48,629 bases of DNA from Aphodosoma sp045126975 (GTDB lineage: Bacteria > Bacteroidota > Bacteroidia > Bacteroidales > Paludibacteraceae), in contig JBGVPL010000026.1 of the NCBI GenBank assembly GCA_045126975.1, forward strand, positions 1 through 48,629, written 5' to 3'. Shown here one piece after another: positions 32,322 through 40,797 of this stretch. The position numbers were made by a program, and so were the translations under genes. A model generated the notes under the pieces. It made no database searches, was not told the DNA's origin, and saw only the letters and a list, made by a program, of their open reading frames with translations. The stretch's first letter is position 1. Each line of letters starts with the position of its first letter.

Positions 32322-35300
32322 ATGAAAATCAAAACATTTATTCAGCGTTTTGTGCTGGTTGCAATGTTGTTAGTGGTAACATTGGCTGCATTTGCACAGC
32401 AAGTTCAGGTTACGGGTGTTGTTAGTGACCCTACAGGAGAACCTGTTATTGGTGCTAGTATTCTTGTTGTTGGTACAACCTCTGGTACTATCACAGATTT
32501 TGATGGTAATTTCTCTTTGTATGCAGACAAAGGTGCAACTATCAAAATTAGTTATGTGGGTTACAAAGAAATGTCTGTAATCGTAGATGGTAAACCTTTA
32601 AATATCGTTTTGCAAGAAGATTCTGAACTTCTTGAAGACGTAGTTGTTATCGGTTATGGTGTAGTTAAAAAGAATGATGCCACAGGTTCGGTAACAGCAA
32701 TTAAACCTGATGATATGAACAAGGGTCTTGTTACATCAGCTCAAGATATGTTGTCAGGTAAAATTGCGGGTGTTAATGTTACTCCAACAAGTGGTACTCC
32801 TGGTGGAGCTGCTACAATTCGTATTCGTGGTGGTTCTTCTCTTTCTGCTTCAAATGACCCTCTTATTGTTATCGATGGTCTTGCTATGGATAACAATGGT
32901 ATTCAAGGTGTTGCTAACCCATTGGCGTTGGTTAACCCTAACGATATTGAAACATTTACAGTGCTTAAAGATGCTTCTGCTACAGCAATTTATGGTTCTC
33001 GCGCATCTAATGGTGTCATCATTATCACTACTAAAAAAGGTGCTGCTGGTTCACAACCTAAATTTTCTTATGAAGGTAATGCTTCTATGAGTAATTTGAT
33101 GAATAGAATTGAAACTTTATCTGGTGATGAAATTCGTGCTTATGCATTGGCTTTAGGTCATAATGATAAAAAAACTAAATATCTTGGAACTGCTAATACT
33201 GATTGGCAAGATCAAATCTATCGTGCAGCAATTAGTACTGACCATAATTTTAGTGTAACTGGTGGTGCGAAAAATATGCCTTATCGCGCATCTTTAGGTT
33301 ATACTTATCAAGATGGTATTATCAAAACATCTAATATGCAACGTCTTACTGGATCTGTAAATCTTAGCCCAACATTCCTTGATAAACACCTTTCTTTCAA
33401 TTTGAATGCAAAAGGTATGTATATTACAAACCGTTTTGCTGATGGAGGTGTTGTTGGTGCAGCTCTTTCTATGGACCCTACAATGCCTGTTTATTCTACA
33501 GGTTTGGCAAATGAAAAAGATTTGAATGATTTCTTTGGTGGTTACTATCAAAGAACTAAACCAGCGAATTATAATGACTCAAAATGGAGTGTGACTAAAA
33601 ATGATCTTTCTACAGCAAACCCTGTTGCTACATTAGAGCAAAAAGACAAAAGCTCAAAAGCAGGTTCTTTTGTTGGTAATTTGGAGGCTGATTATAAAAT
33701 ACATGGTTTTGAAGATTTGCGTATTCATGCTAATTTTGGCGCTGATTATTCTTTTGGTCGTGAAACTGAAGAAAATGATGTTATGTCATATCAAAGCCAT
33801 TATTATGGATGGAATGGTTATACTGAAAAAATGAAATATAACCTCCAATTTAATGCTTACGCTCAATATTATAAAGATTTTAGCGAAGATCAACATTTTG
33901 ATGTAATGGTTGGTTATGAATGGCAACATTTTTATAATGAAGGTGTTTCGGAAGGATTTGGTATGTATCCTACAACAAATAATGATGCAACTTTAGTTGG
34001 AACTAAATTTAATTATGCTGTAAATGAGTGGATTTCAGAAAATTATTTGGTTTCTTTTTTCGGTCGTGCTAATTATTCAGCGTTGAATCGTTATATGATT
34101 ACTGCTACATTCCGTGCCGATGGTTCTTCTCGTTTTGCTCCTGAAAATCGTTGGGGATTGTTCCCATCTGTTGCTCTTGGTTGGAAAATTAAAGAAGAAG
34201 ATTTCCTCCGCGATATTAATTGGTTGTCAGATTTAAAACTTCGTCTAGGTTATGGTATCACAGGTCAACAAGAAATTGGTCAAGGTGACTATCCATATCT
34301 TGCAACATATAGTGTAAGTAAAGAGCATGCTTATTATCCAGTTGGTGATGGTGAATTCTATCAAGCAATTGATGATGCTGGCACAATTCTTTATGATGCT
34401 TCTGGTAACAAATATTATTTGTCATATCGTCCAGGTGCTTATAACACTGAGTTGACTTGGGAGAAAACAACTACTTACAATGCAGGTATTGATTTTGGAT
34501 TCTTGAAAAATCGTATTACTGGTGCTATTGATTATTATTTCCGTAACACAACAGACCTTATTAATGTTGTTGATGTTCCTGCTGGTACAAACTTCAAAAA
34601 CCGTGTTGTTTCTAACGTAGGTTCTCTTCGTAATACAGGTGTTGAATTTACATTGAATGCTGTAGCTATCGATAATAAAAACTTTAAGTGGGATCTTGGT
34701 GCTAATGTTACTTGGAATGATAATAAAATCACTAAATTAACAACAGGTGAGGGAGACGACTATTATATTGCTACGGGTGGTATCTCTACTGGTACAGGTA
34801 ATACTGTTCAAGTTCATAAAGTAGGTTATGCTGCAAGTTCTTTCTATGTATATCAAACTGAAAAAGGTTATACTGAGGCTGGTCAACCTTTCTACTTTAT
34901 CGTTGACCGTAACGATGATGGTGTAATCAATGTTTCAGATAAATATATCTATAAAGATGCAAATGCTGATGTAACTATTGGTCTTCAAAGTAAAATGCAA
35001 TTTTACGGCTTTGATTTCAGTTTCTCTCTTCGTGCAAATATTGGTAATTATGTTTATAATGATGTATTGGCTAATAATTTGCAATGGGTTGAATCTGCAA
35101 AAGTATACCAAGCTCAAAATGGTGGTTATCACGGTCTTCCTACAATTGCGTATAAAACATATTGGAGTGAAGGTATGAAATCAGATGGTATGTATGACCA
35201 ATTTGGTAATAAATTTAGCGAATGGTTTATGACTGACTATTTCGTAGAAAATGCATCATTCCTTCGTTGTGATAATATTACATTGGGTTATACATTTAAT

Positions 35301-35456
35301 AAACCAGCTATCAAAGCTCGTATTTATGCAACAGTGCAAAATCCATTTATAATTACAGGATATAAAGGTCTTGACCCAGAAGTGTTCGGAGGTATAGATA
35401 ATAACATTTATCCTCGTTCAATGACTACACTCGTTGGTGTTAGCTTGCAATTTTAA
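32322..35456 (+). CDS. SusC/RagA-family TonB-dependent outer-membrane transporter
   Basis: A 1044-residue receptor: signal peptide (1-26), CarboxypepD_reg-like domain (about 28-105, VTGVVSDPTGEPVIGASILV), TonB box near EDVVVIGYG, plug domain (about 115-235) with the SusC signature YGSRASNGVIIITTKKG, then a long beta barrel ending in LQF. It is followed 27 nt later by its SusD partner. Known role: import of oligosaccharides, peptides or glycopeptides together with the SusD lid. The substrate is not predictable: no glycoside hydrolase, peptidase, sulfatase or ECF sigma/anti-sigma pair is adjacent. Confidence 0.95.
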   Translation: MKIKTFIQRFVLVAMLLVVTLAAFAQQVQVTGVVSDPTGEPVIGASILVVGTTSGTITDFDGNFSLYADKGATIKISYVGYKEMSVIVDGKPLNIVLQEDSELLEDVVVIGYGVVKKNDATGSVTAIKPDDMNKGLVTSAQDMLSGKIAGVNVTPTSGTPGGAATIRIRGGSSLSASNDPLIVIDGLAMDNNGIQGVANPLALVNPNDIETFTVLKDASATAIYGSRASNGVIIITTKKGAAGSQPKFSYEGNASMSNLMNRIETLSGDEIRAYALALGHNDKKTKYLGTANTDWQDQIYRAAISTDHNFSVTGGAKNMPYRASLGYTYQDGIIKTSNMQRLTGSVNLSPTFLDKHLSFNLNAKGMYITNRFADGGVVGAALSMDPTMPVYSTGLANEKDLNDFFGGYYQRTKPANYNDSKWSVTKNDLSTANPVATLEQKDKSSKAGSFVGNLEADYKIHGFEDLRIHANFGADYSFGRETEENDVMSYQSHYYGWNGYTEKMKYNLQFNAYAQYYKDFSEDQHFDVMVGYEWQHFYNEGVSEGFGMYPTTNNDATLVGTKFNYAVNEWISENYLVSFFGRANYSALNRYMITATFRADGSSRFAPENRWGLFPSVALGWKIKEEDFLRDINWLSDLKLRLGYGITGQQEIGQGDYPYLATYSVSKEHAYYPVGDGEFYQAIDDAGTILYDASGNKYYLSYRPGAYNTELTWEKTTTYNAGIDFGFLKNRITGAIDYYFRNTTDLINVVDVPAGTNFKNRVVSNVGSLRNTGVEFTLNAVAIDNKNFKWDLGANVTWNDNKITKLTTGEGDDYYIATGGISTGTGNTVQVHKVGYAASSFYVYQTEKGYTEAGQPFYFIVDRNDDGVINVSDKYIYKDANADVTIGLQSKMQFYGFDFSFSLRANIGNYVYNDVLANNLQWVESAKVYQAQNGGYHGLPTIAYKTYWSEGMKSDGMYDQFGNKFSEWFMTDYFVENASFLRCDNITLGYTFNKPAIKARIYATVQNPFIITGYKGLDPEVFGGIDNNIYPRSMTTLVGVSLQF

Positions 35457-35483
35457 TAATTATAAACTATAAAAAATATTATT

Positions 35484-37163
35484 ATGAATAAAATATTTCA
35501 AAAATTAGCTCTTGTGGCTTTTGCATTGGTTGGTTTGACGGCTTGTGTTCAAGACCTTAATGTTGAGCCTAAAGATCCAAATGTCATTATGACATTTGAA
35601 CAAGATGCAGTATTTACCAAAATTTATGCTACTTTTGGTACTACTGGTCAACAAGGTGCTGCTGGTAATGGCGACGTTGATGGTATTGATGAAGGTATTT
35701 CGTCTTTCTATCGTATGACTTGGTCTCTTAATGAATTCCCAGCAGATGCTTGTTGGTGGAATTATAATGAGAATGGTTATTTTGATATCATGAAAACGAA
35801 ATGGAATGGTTCAAATGAAAGTGTTCGTGGTTTGTACTATCGTTTATATTTTGATATCACTTTGTGTAATCACTTTTTGGATCGTACAGAAGGTTTGACT
35901 GATACAAAAACGTTGCAACAACGTGCAGAAGTTCGTTTGATTCGTGCAATCAATTACTATTACTTGATTGATATGTATGGTAATGTTCCTTTTGCAACTA
36001 CTGTTACATTGGAAAATCCTAAATTGATTCTTCGTAAAGATTTGTTTGCTTGGATGGAAGCTGAACTTCTTGAGCTTGTAGATCTTCTTCCTGCAACAAA
36101 AATTTCTTATTATCGTATGGATAAAGTTGCTGCAGAATTTATGTTGATGCGTCTTTATTTGAATGCTGAAGTTTATACAGGTACTGCACAATGGGATAAA
36201 GCTGCTGAATATGCTGCTAAGGTTATGCAATCGCAATATAAATTGAATACATACGTTAATCCAGATGAAAAAGACCTTCATGGTAAACCATTTACTGCTT
36301 ATCAACGATTGTTTATGGCAAATAATGATAAAAATGGTGCTCAAGATGAAGCTATTTTTGCAGTTGCTCAAGATGGTCAATTAGTGCAATGTTGGGGTGG
36401 TTCTGTATTCTTGGTAGCAGCCCCTCGCGATGCTGGTTATAATCCTTGGGGTATTTCTGCGTCATGGACTTGTTTGCGTGCTACTCCTGAATTGGTTTGG
36501 AAATTCTTCCCAGAGGTAAAATTGGATGCTAAACATGTTGATTTAGTAGCTGCTTCAATCGCTGGTGATGAATATCAATTACCTACTATTGCAGGTGACG
36601 ATCGTGCTATCCTTTGTAATCAAGTAATTGATTCTACTGGTACTGTTTCTAAAGAATTTGAATTTACAGGAAAACAAACTGGTGACCCTTATGCAAACTG
36701 GGCTGTTCTTAAATGGAATGCTTTGCATACTGATGGAACAGTTAGTTCAAGTGCTGATTTCCCTGATACTGATATTATCTTGTTCCGTGCTGCTGAAGCT
36801 TATCTTTCTTATGCTGAGGCTGTGTTCCGTGGCGGTAATGCTGTAAATGGTTCTGCTGAAGATGCTATAAAAGCTTTGCGTGATCGTGCAAATAATACAA
36901 AAGCATTTACTATTGACGAAAAATTCTTGCTTGATGAATGGGCTCGTGAATTCTATTTCGAAGGTCGTCGTCGTACAGATTTAGTTCGTTTTGGTAAATT
37001 TGTTGGTCCTACAGCAGATTATCAATGGGAAGGTCGTGGTGATTTGGCTTCTGGCGAAACTGCTAAACAAATAGATGCTAAATATAATGTTTATCCAGTT
37101 CCTGAATCTGATATCGTAGCTAATCCAAATTTGGCTGAACATAGAGATTTAATCACTTACTAA
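35484..37163 (+). CDS. SusD/RagB-family surface lipoprotein
   Basis: A 559-residue lipoprotein: lipobox at Cys21 (VGLTAC), TPR-like helices with RAEVRLIRAINYYYLIDMYGNVPF (shown from 145; typical SusD signature) and the C-terminal family motif EWAREFYFEGRRRTDLVRFGKF. It forms the hinged lid over the SusC barrel and contributes ligand binding. It is encoded directly downstream of susC and upstream of a SusE-position lipoprotein. The C-terminus (YNVYPVPESDIVANPNL) is the usual NPNL-type ending. Confidence 0.95.
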   Translation: MNKIFQKLALVAFALVGLTACVQDLNVEPKDPNVIMTFEQDAVFTKIYATFGTTGQQGAAGNGDVDGIDEGISSFYRMTWSLNEFPADACWWNYNENGYFDIMKTKWNGSNESVRGLYYRLYFDITLCNHFLDRTEGLTDTKTLQQRAEVRLIRAINYYYLIDMYGNVPFATTVTLENPKLILRKDLFAWMEAELLELVDLLPATKISYYRMDKVAAEFMLMRLYLNAEVYTGTAQWDKAAEYAAKVMQSQYKLNTYVNPDEKDLHGKPFTAYQRLFMANNDKNGAQDEAIFAVAQDGQLVQCWGGSVFLVAAPRDAGYNPWGISASWTCLRATPELVWKFFPEVKLDAKHVDLVAASIAGDEYQLPTIAGDDRAILCNQVIDSTGTVSKEFEFTGKQTGDPYANWAVLKWNALHTDGTVSSSADFPDTDIILFRAAEAYLSYAEAVFRGGNAVNGSAEDAIKALRDRANNTKAFTIDEKFLLDEWAREFYFEGRRRTDLVRFGKFVGPTADYQWEGRGDLASGETAKQIDAKYNVYPVPESDIVANPNLAEHRDLITY

Positions 37164-37203
37164 TTTTATATCTTTTTTATTAACTAATTAAAATTTTTTA
37201 ATT

Positions 37204-38085
37204 ATGAAAAATCTTAAATTTTTCTTCGCAGCTCTTGTATGTGCTGCTATGACATTTGTCGCTTGTGACAATGAAAAAGACCCAATTGTACCACCTGTAA
37301 TTGGTCCACAAGAAAAACCTGCAATGCCAGAAGTTGCTGAAGTTGAAGGTGCTTATGTAATTGTTGCTCAATTCCAACAAAAACCATGTAATGATGTAAT
37401 CCTTGCTGGTAGCTATAAATTGGCTGATGGTTCACAAAGTGCATGGGGTAAAGAACCTGCTGCTAAATTCGAAGCTATCGAAGGTTATGATGGTTGGTAT
37501 AAAGTTGTAGTTTATCCTTTGGATGCTGCTGAAAATGCAGGTTATGATGCCGATGGTAATAAAGCAGATTTCCTTTTGCGTGGTAAACCAGTTCAATTGA
37601 CTGCTGATGGTGCATTTGAATGGAGCTACCAATGGGCACGTAATAGTGTTGAAGTTCTTGACGGTGATTTTATCCTTGGCGATGAAAATGGTGGTGAAAA
37701 ATTCATTGGTTTTACAGGTTCAGAAGAATCAAAAGTTGCTTATGTAACTTCTACAGGTTGGGCAACTGACCCATGTGCTGCTGCAATTCCTGCAGGTAAC
37801 GGTACATTTACTATCTGCATTGCTGATACTGCTTATGTTGCTGAAGGTGCAACTTTCTCTATTGCTGGTAACTTTGCTGAAAATGCTTGGAATAATAGCC
37901 GCGTTATGACAGAAGTTGAAAAAGGTAAAAAATATACTTGGACAGGTGACTATCCAGAAAACTTCCAATTCAAAGCTATCCAAACTGTAGATGGTAAAGA
38001 TATCTGGGCAGAAGGTGATAACGCTAAATTCGATGGTAAAACATACGAATATACATTTACATTTAAAGCTCCAGCTGCAGAATAA
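37204..38085 (+). CDS. SusE-position surface lipoprotein with two beta modules
   Basis: A 293-residue lipoprotein: lipobox at Cys21 (AAMTFVAC), a Pro-rich linker (DPIVPPVIGPQEKPAMP), then two modules that look alike. The first starts near EGAYVIVAQFQQKPCNDVILAGSYK, with GYDGWYKVVVYP; the second near YVAEGATFSIAGNFAENAWNNS, with GKKYTWTGDYPENFQFKAI. Both have Gly-Asn/Ser strand patterns and aromatic residues typical of carbohydrate-binding beta sandwiches. The position after SusD matches SusE/SusF proteins, which bind the substrate on the surface. I recognise no named family. Confidence 0.75.
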   Translation: MKNLKFFFAALVCAAMTFVACDNEKDPIVPPVIGPQEKPAMPEVAEVEGAYVIVAQFQQKPCNDVILAGSYKLADGSQSAWGKEPAAKFEAIEGYDGWYKVVVYPLDAAENAGYDADGNKADFLLRGKPVQLTADGAFEWSYQWARNSVEVLDGDFILGDENGGEKFIGFTGSEESKVAYVTSTGWATDPCAAAIPAGNGTFTICIADTAYVAEGATFSIAGNFAENAWNNSRVMTEVEKGKKYTWTGDYPENFQFKAIQTVDGKDIWAEGDNAKFDGKTYEYTFTFKAPAAE

Positions 38086-38110
38086 TTTAATCAATTAAAT
38101 TATAAAAATT

Positions 38111-38140
38111 AAGGTTGCTCCGATTGGGGCAACCTTTTTT
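38111..38140 (+). terminator. Terminator of the sus-like operon
   Basis: AAGGTTGC (38111-38118) with GCAACCTT (38129-38136), followed by T. Its T tract overlaps the -33 element of the hemW promoter. Confidence 0.85.
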
Positions 38141-38168
38141 GTTATATCAGAAAATATTTGTAACTTTG
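38138..38168 (+). promoter_or_regulatory. Promoter of hemW (near-leaderless)
   Basis: TTTG (38138-38141) and TAACTTTG (38161-38168) with 19 bp between. The ATG is at 38177, 8 nt after the -7 element, so the transcript should have almost no 5' leader. Confidence 0.72.
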
Positions 38169-38176
38169 TGTCTATT

Positions 38177-39460
38177 ATGGCTGGACTTTATATTCATATT
38201 CCGTTTTGTACGCAGAAGTGTATTTATTGCGATTTTATGTCGGGAACTAATTTGTCGCTCAGAGAACAGTTTATTGATGCTCTGATTGCAGAGATGGATT
38301 GTTATCTTGATTTTTTCGATAGTGACCCTTTGCGTACTATCTATTTTGGTGGTGGTACGCCTTCGTTGTTGTCGGTTGAGGAGTTGGGGCGGATATATCG
38401 TGCTATTGCTGAGAGATGGGATGTGTCGGGCGTAGAGGAGTTTACGATGGAGTGTAATCCTGATGATTTGACGGAGGAGTATTTGACTTTGTTGAATGCA
38501 CAATTTATAGAGACACGAGATGCGAGACACGAGATGCGAGATAGGGAAGATCAACAGTCAATGGTCAACGGTCAACAGATTTTTACCCCCTCTGCTTCGC
38601 TTGCGGACGCTCGAGCCGAGCGTCCCTACGGACAGGGGGACAATAGAGGGGGATTACCGATAAATAGGTTGAGTATTGGAGTGCAGAGTTTTGTGGATGA
38701 TGAGTTGAAGTGGCTTAATCGTAGGCATACGTCGGCGGAGGCTATTGAGGCGGTAGAAAGGACTAAGCAGGCTGGTTTTGAGAATATTACTATTGATTTG
38801 ATGTTTGCTTTGCCTGTGCAGACTATTGAGTCGTTGAATTATTCGATAGATAAGGCGTTGGAGTTGGGTGTACAGCATATTTCGGCTTATTCGCTTATGT
38901 TTGAGCCTGATTCTAAGATTACGAAATTGATGGAGTTGAATAGGTTGGAGCCTTTGGATGAGGATGTGGCAGCTGATATGTTTGATTTGCTCGCTAAGCG
39001 GTTGACGGAGGCTGGATATGAGCAGTATGAGATATCGAATTATGCTAAGGTAGGGTTTGAGTCTCGGCATAATTCGGGTTATTGGCATGGAATGAGGTAT
39101 TTGGGGTTGGGGCCAAGTGCTCATTCGTTTGATGGTGAGAAGCGATGGGCGAATGTGGGGCATACTATTAAATATATTGATTTAGTGAGGAATGAGGAAT
39201 TAGGAGTGAGGAATGAGGAATTATTAAATATGGATGAGAGGTTTAATGAGTTGGTGTTTACGGCGTTGAGGACTAAGGTGGGGGTGGATTTGGAGGAGTT
39301 GAGGTGTAGGTTTGGGGATAAGAGATGTGATAAATTGTTGAAGCAGGCGCAGAAGTATGTTGATAGTGGGCGTATGAGGGTGGTGGATGGTCGTTTGAGA
39401 CTTACTCGTGAGGGGATATATATTTCGGATTCGATTATTAGTGATTTTATGATTGTGTGA
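38177..39460 (+). CDS. hemW: HemW-like radical SAM protein with in-frame repeat insertions
   Basis: A 427-residue protein of the HemN/HemW family: CTQKCIYC (Cys11, Cys15, Cys18), GGGTPS, ECNPDDLT, LSIGVQSF, then a HemN C-terminal domain. Length and motif IPFC mark HemW (a haem chaperone), not the coproporphyrinogen oxidase. Residues about 112-159 are an extra segment between ECNPDDLT...LLNA and INRLSIGVQSF, where the homologous loop is a few residues; it is encoded by two heptamer arrays and a palindromic element (38510-38650). A second repeat tract encodes RNEELGVRNEEL (about 337-349). The ATG at 38177 is preferred to a GTG at 38168, which lies inside the promoter. Confidence 0.9.
   Translation: MAGLYIHIPFCTQKCIYCDFMSGTNLSLREQFIDALIAEMDCYLDFFDSDPLRTIYFGGGTPSLLSVEELGRIYRAIAERWDVSGVEEFTMECNPDDLTEEYLTLLNAQFIETRDARHEMRDREDQQSMVNGQQIFTPSASLADARAERPYGQGDNRGGLPINRLSIGVQSFVDDELKWLNRRHTSAEAIEAVERTKQAGFENITIDLMFALPVQTIESLNYSIDKALELGVQHISAYSLMFEPDSKITKLMELNRLEPLDEDVAADMFDLLAKRLTEAGYEQYEISNYAKVGFESRHNSGYWHGMRYLGLGPSAHSFDGEKRWANVGHTIKYIDLVRNEELGVRNEELLNMDERFNELVFTALRTKVGVDLEELRCRFGDKRCDKLLKQAQKYVDSGRMRVVDGRLRLTREGIYISDSIISDFMIV
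38510..38579 (+). repeat. GAGACAC and CAACGGT heptamer arrays inside hemW
   Basis: GAGACAC/GAGATGC units (38510-38544), one odd unit, then four CAACNGT/CAATGGT units (38552-38579). The tracts abut the palindromic element at 38583. Confidence 0.88.
38583..38646 (+). repeat. GGACGC nested-hairpin element, copy in hemW
   Basis: Outer ACCCCC (38585-38590) with GGGGG (38635-38639); inner GGACGCTC (38605-38612) with GAGCGTCC (38618-38625) around GAGCC. Homologous to 20834-20899. Confidence 0.88.
39185..39226 (+). repeat. GTGAGGA/ATGAGGA/ATTAGGA heptamers inside hemW
   Basis: Six 7-nt units encoding RNEELGVRNEEL. Three units equal seven codons, so the peptide has a 7-residue period. The same peptide motif occurs in TilS. 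Confidence 0.88.
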
Positions 39461-39497
39461 GAAATAGTCAATGGTTGATAAAATGTTGGGGAAATGT

Positions 39498-39528
39498 TTT
39501 GTGGTTTGAAAAAAAAGTTGTAACTTTG
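39498..39528 (+). promoter_or_regulatory. Promoter of rplY
   Basis: TTTG (39498-39501) and TAACTTTG (39521-39528) with 19 bp between, about 97 nt upstream of the start. Confidence 0.72.
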
Positions 39529-39624
39529 TGCCGCTTTTCACGCATAGACGTGTGATGGGAAATTATAGCCCTGTGAAGCAAGCTAAAATTTTGAGTAACA
39601 CATTTTTAAAAACAAAAGAAAAGA

Positions 39625-40197
39625 ATGAAAACATTTGAATTGAAAGGTACAGTTCGCGCTGACCTTGGCAAAAAAGCAACTAAAGCTGTTCGTTCAAACG
39701 GTAGCATCCCTTGCGAACTTTATGGTGTAGGTGAAAACGTTCACTTCTCAGCTACTATGGCTGACCTTCGTAAATTGATTTACACTCCAGAAATCTTCGT
39801 TGTAAATCTTAACATCGATGGTAAAGAGGTTAAAGCTGTTATGCGTGAAATCCAATTCCACCCAGTTTCTGACCAAGTTCTTCACATTGACTTCTATCAA
39901 GTAACTGAAGATAAACCAGTTGTTATGGAAGTTCCTGTTAAATTGGAAGGTCTTGCTGCTGGTGTACGTGCCGGTGGTAAATTGGCTCTTGAAATGCGTA
40001 AACTTCGTGTTAAAGCTCTTTACACTAATATTCCTGAAATCCTTACTATCAATGTTGAAAGCCTCGAACTTGGTAAAACTATTCAAGTACGTGCTCTCGA
40101 ATTTGAAAACCTTGAAATCCTCAATGCATCTAACGCAGTTGTATGCGCAGTTAAATTGACTCGTGCTGCTCGTGGTGCACAAGCAAAAGGTAACTAA
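39625..40197 (+). CDS. rplY: 50S ribosomal protein bL25, long (CTC) form
   Basis: A 190-residue protein: N-terminal bL25 5S-rRNA-binding domain (1-90, LKGTVRADLGKKATKAVRSNGSIPCELYG, shown from 5) and a C-terminal TL5/CTC beta domain (about 95-185). Highly biased codons (CGT, GGT, AAA) suggest strong expression. It is followed 5 nt later by pth, a common pairing in bacteria. Confidence 0.96.
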   Translation: MKTFELKGTVRADLGKKATKAVRSNGSIPCELYGVGENVHFSATMADLRKLIYTPEIFVVNLNIDGKEVKAVMREIQFHPVSDQVLHIDFYQVTEDKPVVMEVPVKLEGLAAGVRAGGKLALEMRKLRVKALYTNIPEILTINVESLELGKTIQVRALEFENLEILNASNAVVCAVKLTRAARGAQAKGN

Positions 40198-40202
40198 TCT
40201 AT

Positions 40203-40766
40203 ATGAAGTTTTTGATTGTCGGGTTGGGTAATATCGGTAGCGAATATGCTCATACTCGTCATAATATAGGATTCGACACATTGGACGCTTTTGCTGAAGC
40301 GTCCAATGTTGTTTTTGAGGATAAGCGTTATGGTGCGGTCGCTACTGCTAAGGTTAAGGGTCACCAGCTTATTTTGTTGAAACCATCGACGTACATGAAT
40401 CTTTCGGGTAATGCTGTGAGGTATTGGATGCAGCAGGAGAATATTCCGTTGGAGCAGGTGCTTGTGATTGTCGATGATTTGGCTTTGCCTTTTGGTGCTT
40501 TGCGCTTGAAGGGTAAGGGCAGTGATGCTGGGCATAATGGTTTGAAGAATATTCAAGAATGTGTTGGTTCTCAGAATTATGCTCGTTTGCGTTTTGGTAT
40601 TGGTAATGATTTTCATCCGGGTGGTCAGGTGGATTATGTGCTTGGTAGGTTCTCACAAGAGCAGGAGGCTGAGAAAGGGAAACGTATTGCGGTGGCTTGC
40701 GATATTATCAAGAGTTTCTGTTTGGCGGGGTTGAATATTACTATGAATCAGTATAATAATAAATGA
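40203..40766 (+). CDS. pth: Peptidyl-tRNA hydrolase
   Basis: A 187-residue enzyme with the family motifs VGLGNIGSEYAHTRHNIGF (His20 catalytic), KPSTYMNLSG (Asn66), VDDLALPFG (Asp91/92) and GHNGLKNI. Known role: releases tRNA from stalled peptidyl-tRNA. Codons about 26-36 contain a perfect 13-bp inverted repeat (40278-40290 with 40297-40309) that would form a stable hairpin in the mRNA. The stop codon TGA lies inside a heptamer unit. Confidence 0.96.
   Translation: MKFLIVGLGNIGSEYAHTRHNIGFDTLDAFAEASNVVFEDKRYGAVATAKVKGHQLILLKPSTYMNLSGNAVRYWMQQENIPLEQVLVIVDDLALPFGALRLKGKGSDAGHNGLKNIQECVGSQNYARLRFGIGNDFHPGGQVDYVLGRFSQEQEAEKGKRIAVACDIIKSFCLAGLNITMNQYNNK
40278..40309 (+). other. Perfect 13-bp hairpin within the pth coding region
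   Basis: ACATTGGACGCTT, a TTGCTG loop and the exact complement. It encodes residues about 26-36. Confidence 0.8.
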
Positions 40767-40797
40767 GGAATTAGGAGTGAGGAATGAGGAATTATGA
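40763..40797. repeat. ATGAGGA heptamer array bridging pth stop and S4-gene start
   Basis: ATGAGGA, ATTAGGA, GTGAGGA, ATGAGGA, ATTATGA. The pth stop (TGA at 40764) and the next start (ATG at 40794) are both made by repeat units. Confidence 0.9.

Noticed and set aside
38168..38176. GTG start for hemW
   Set aside because: The codon overlaps the -7 element (TAACTTTG), so it would not be transcribed in full.
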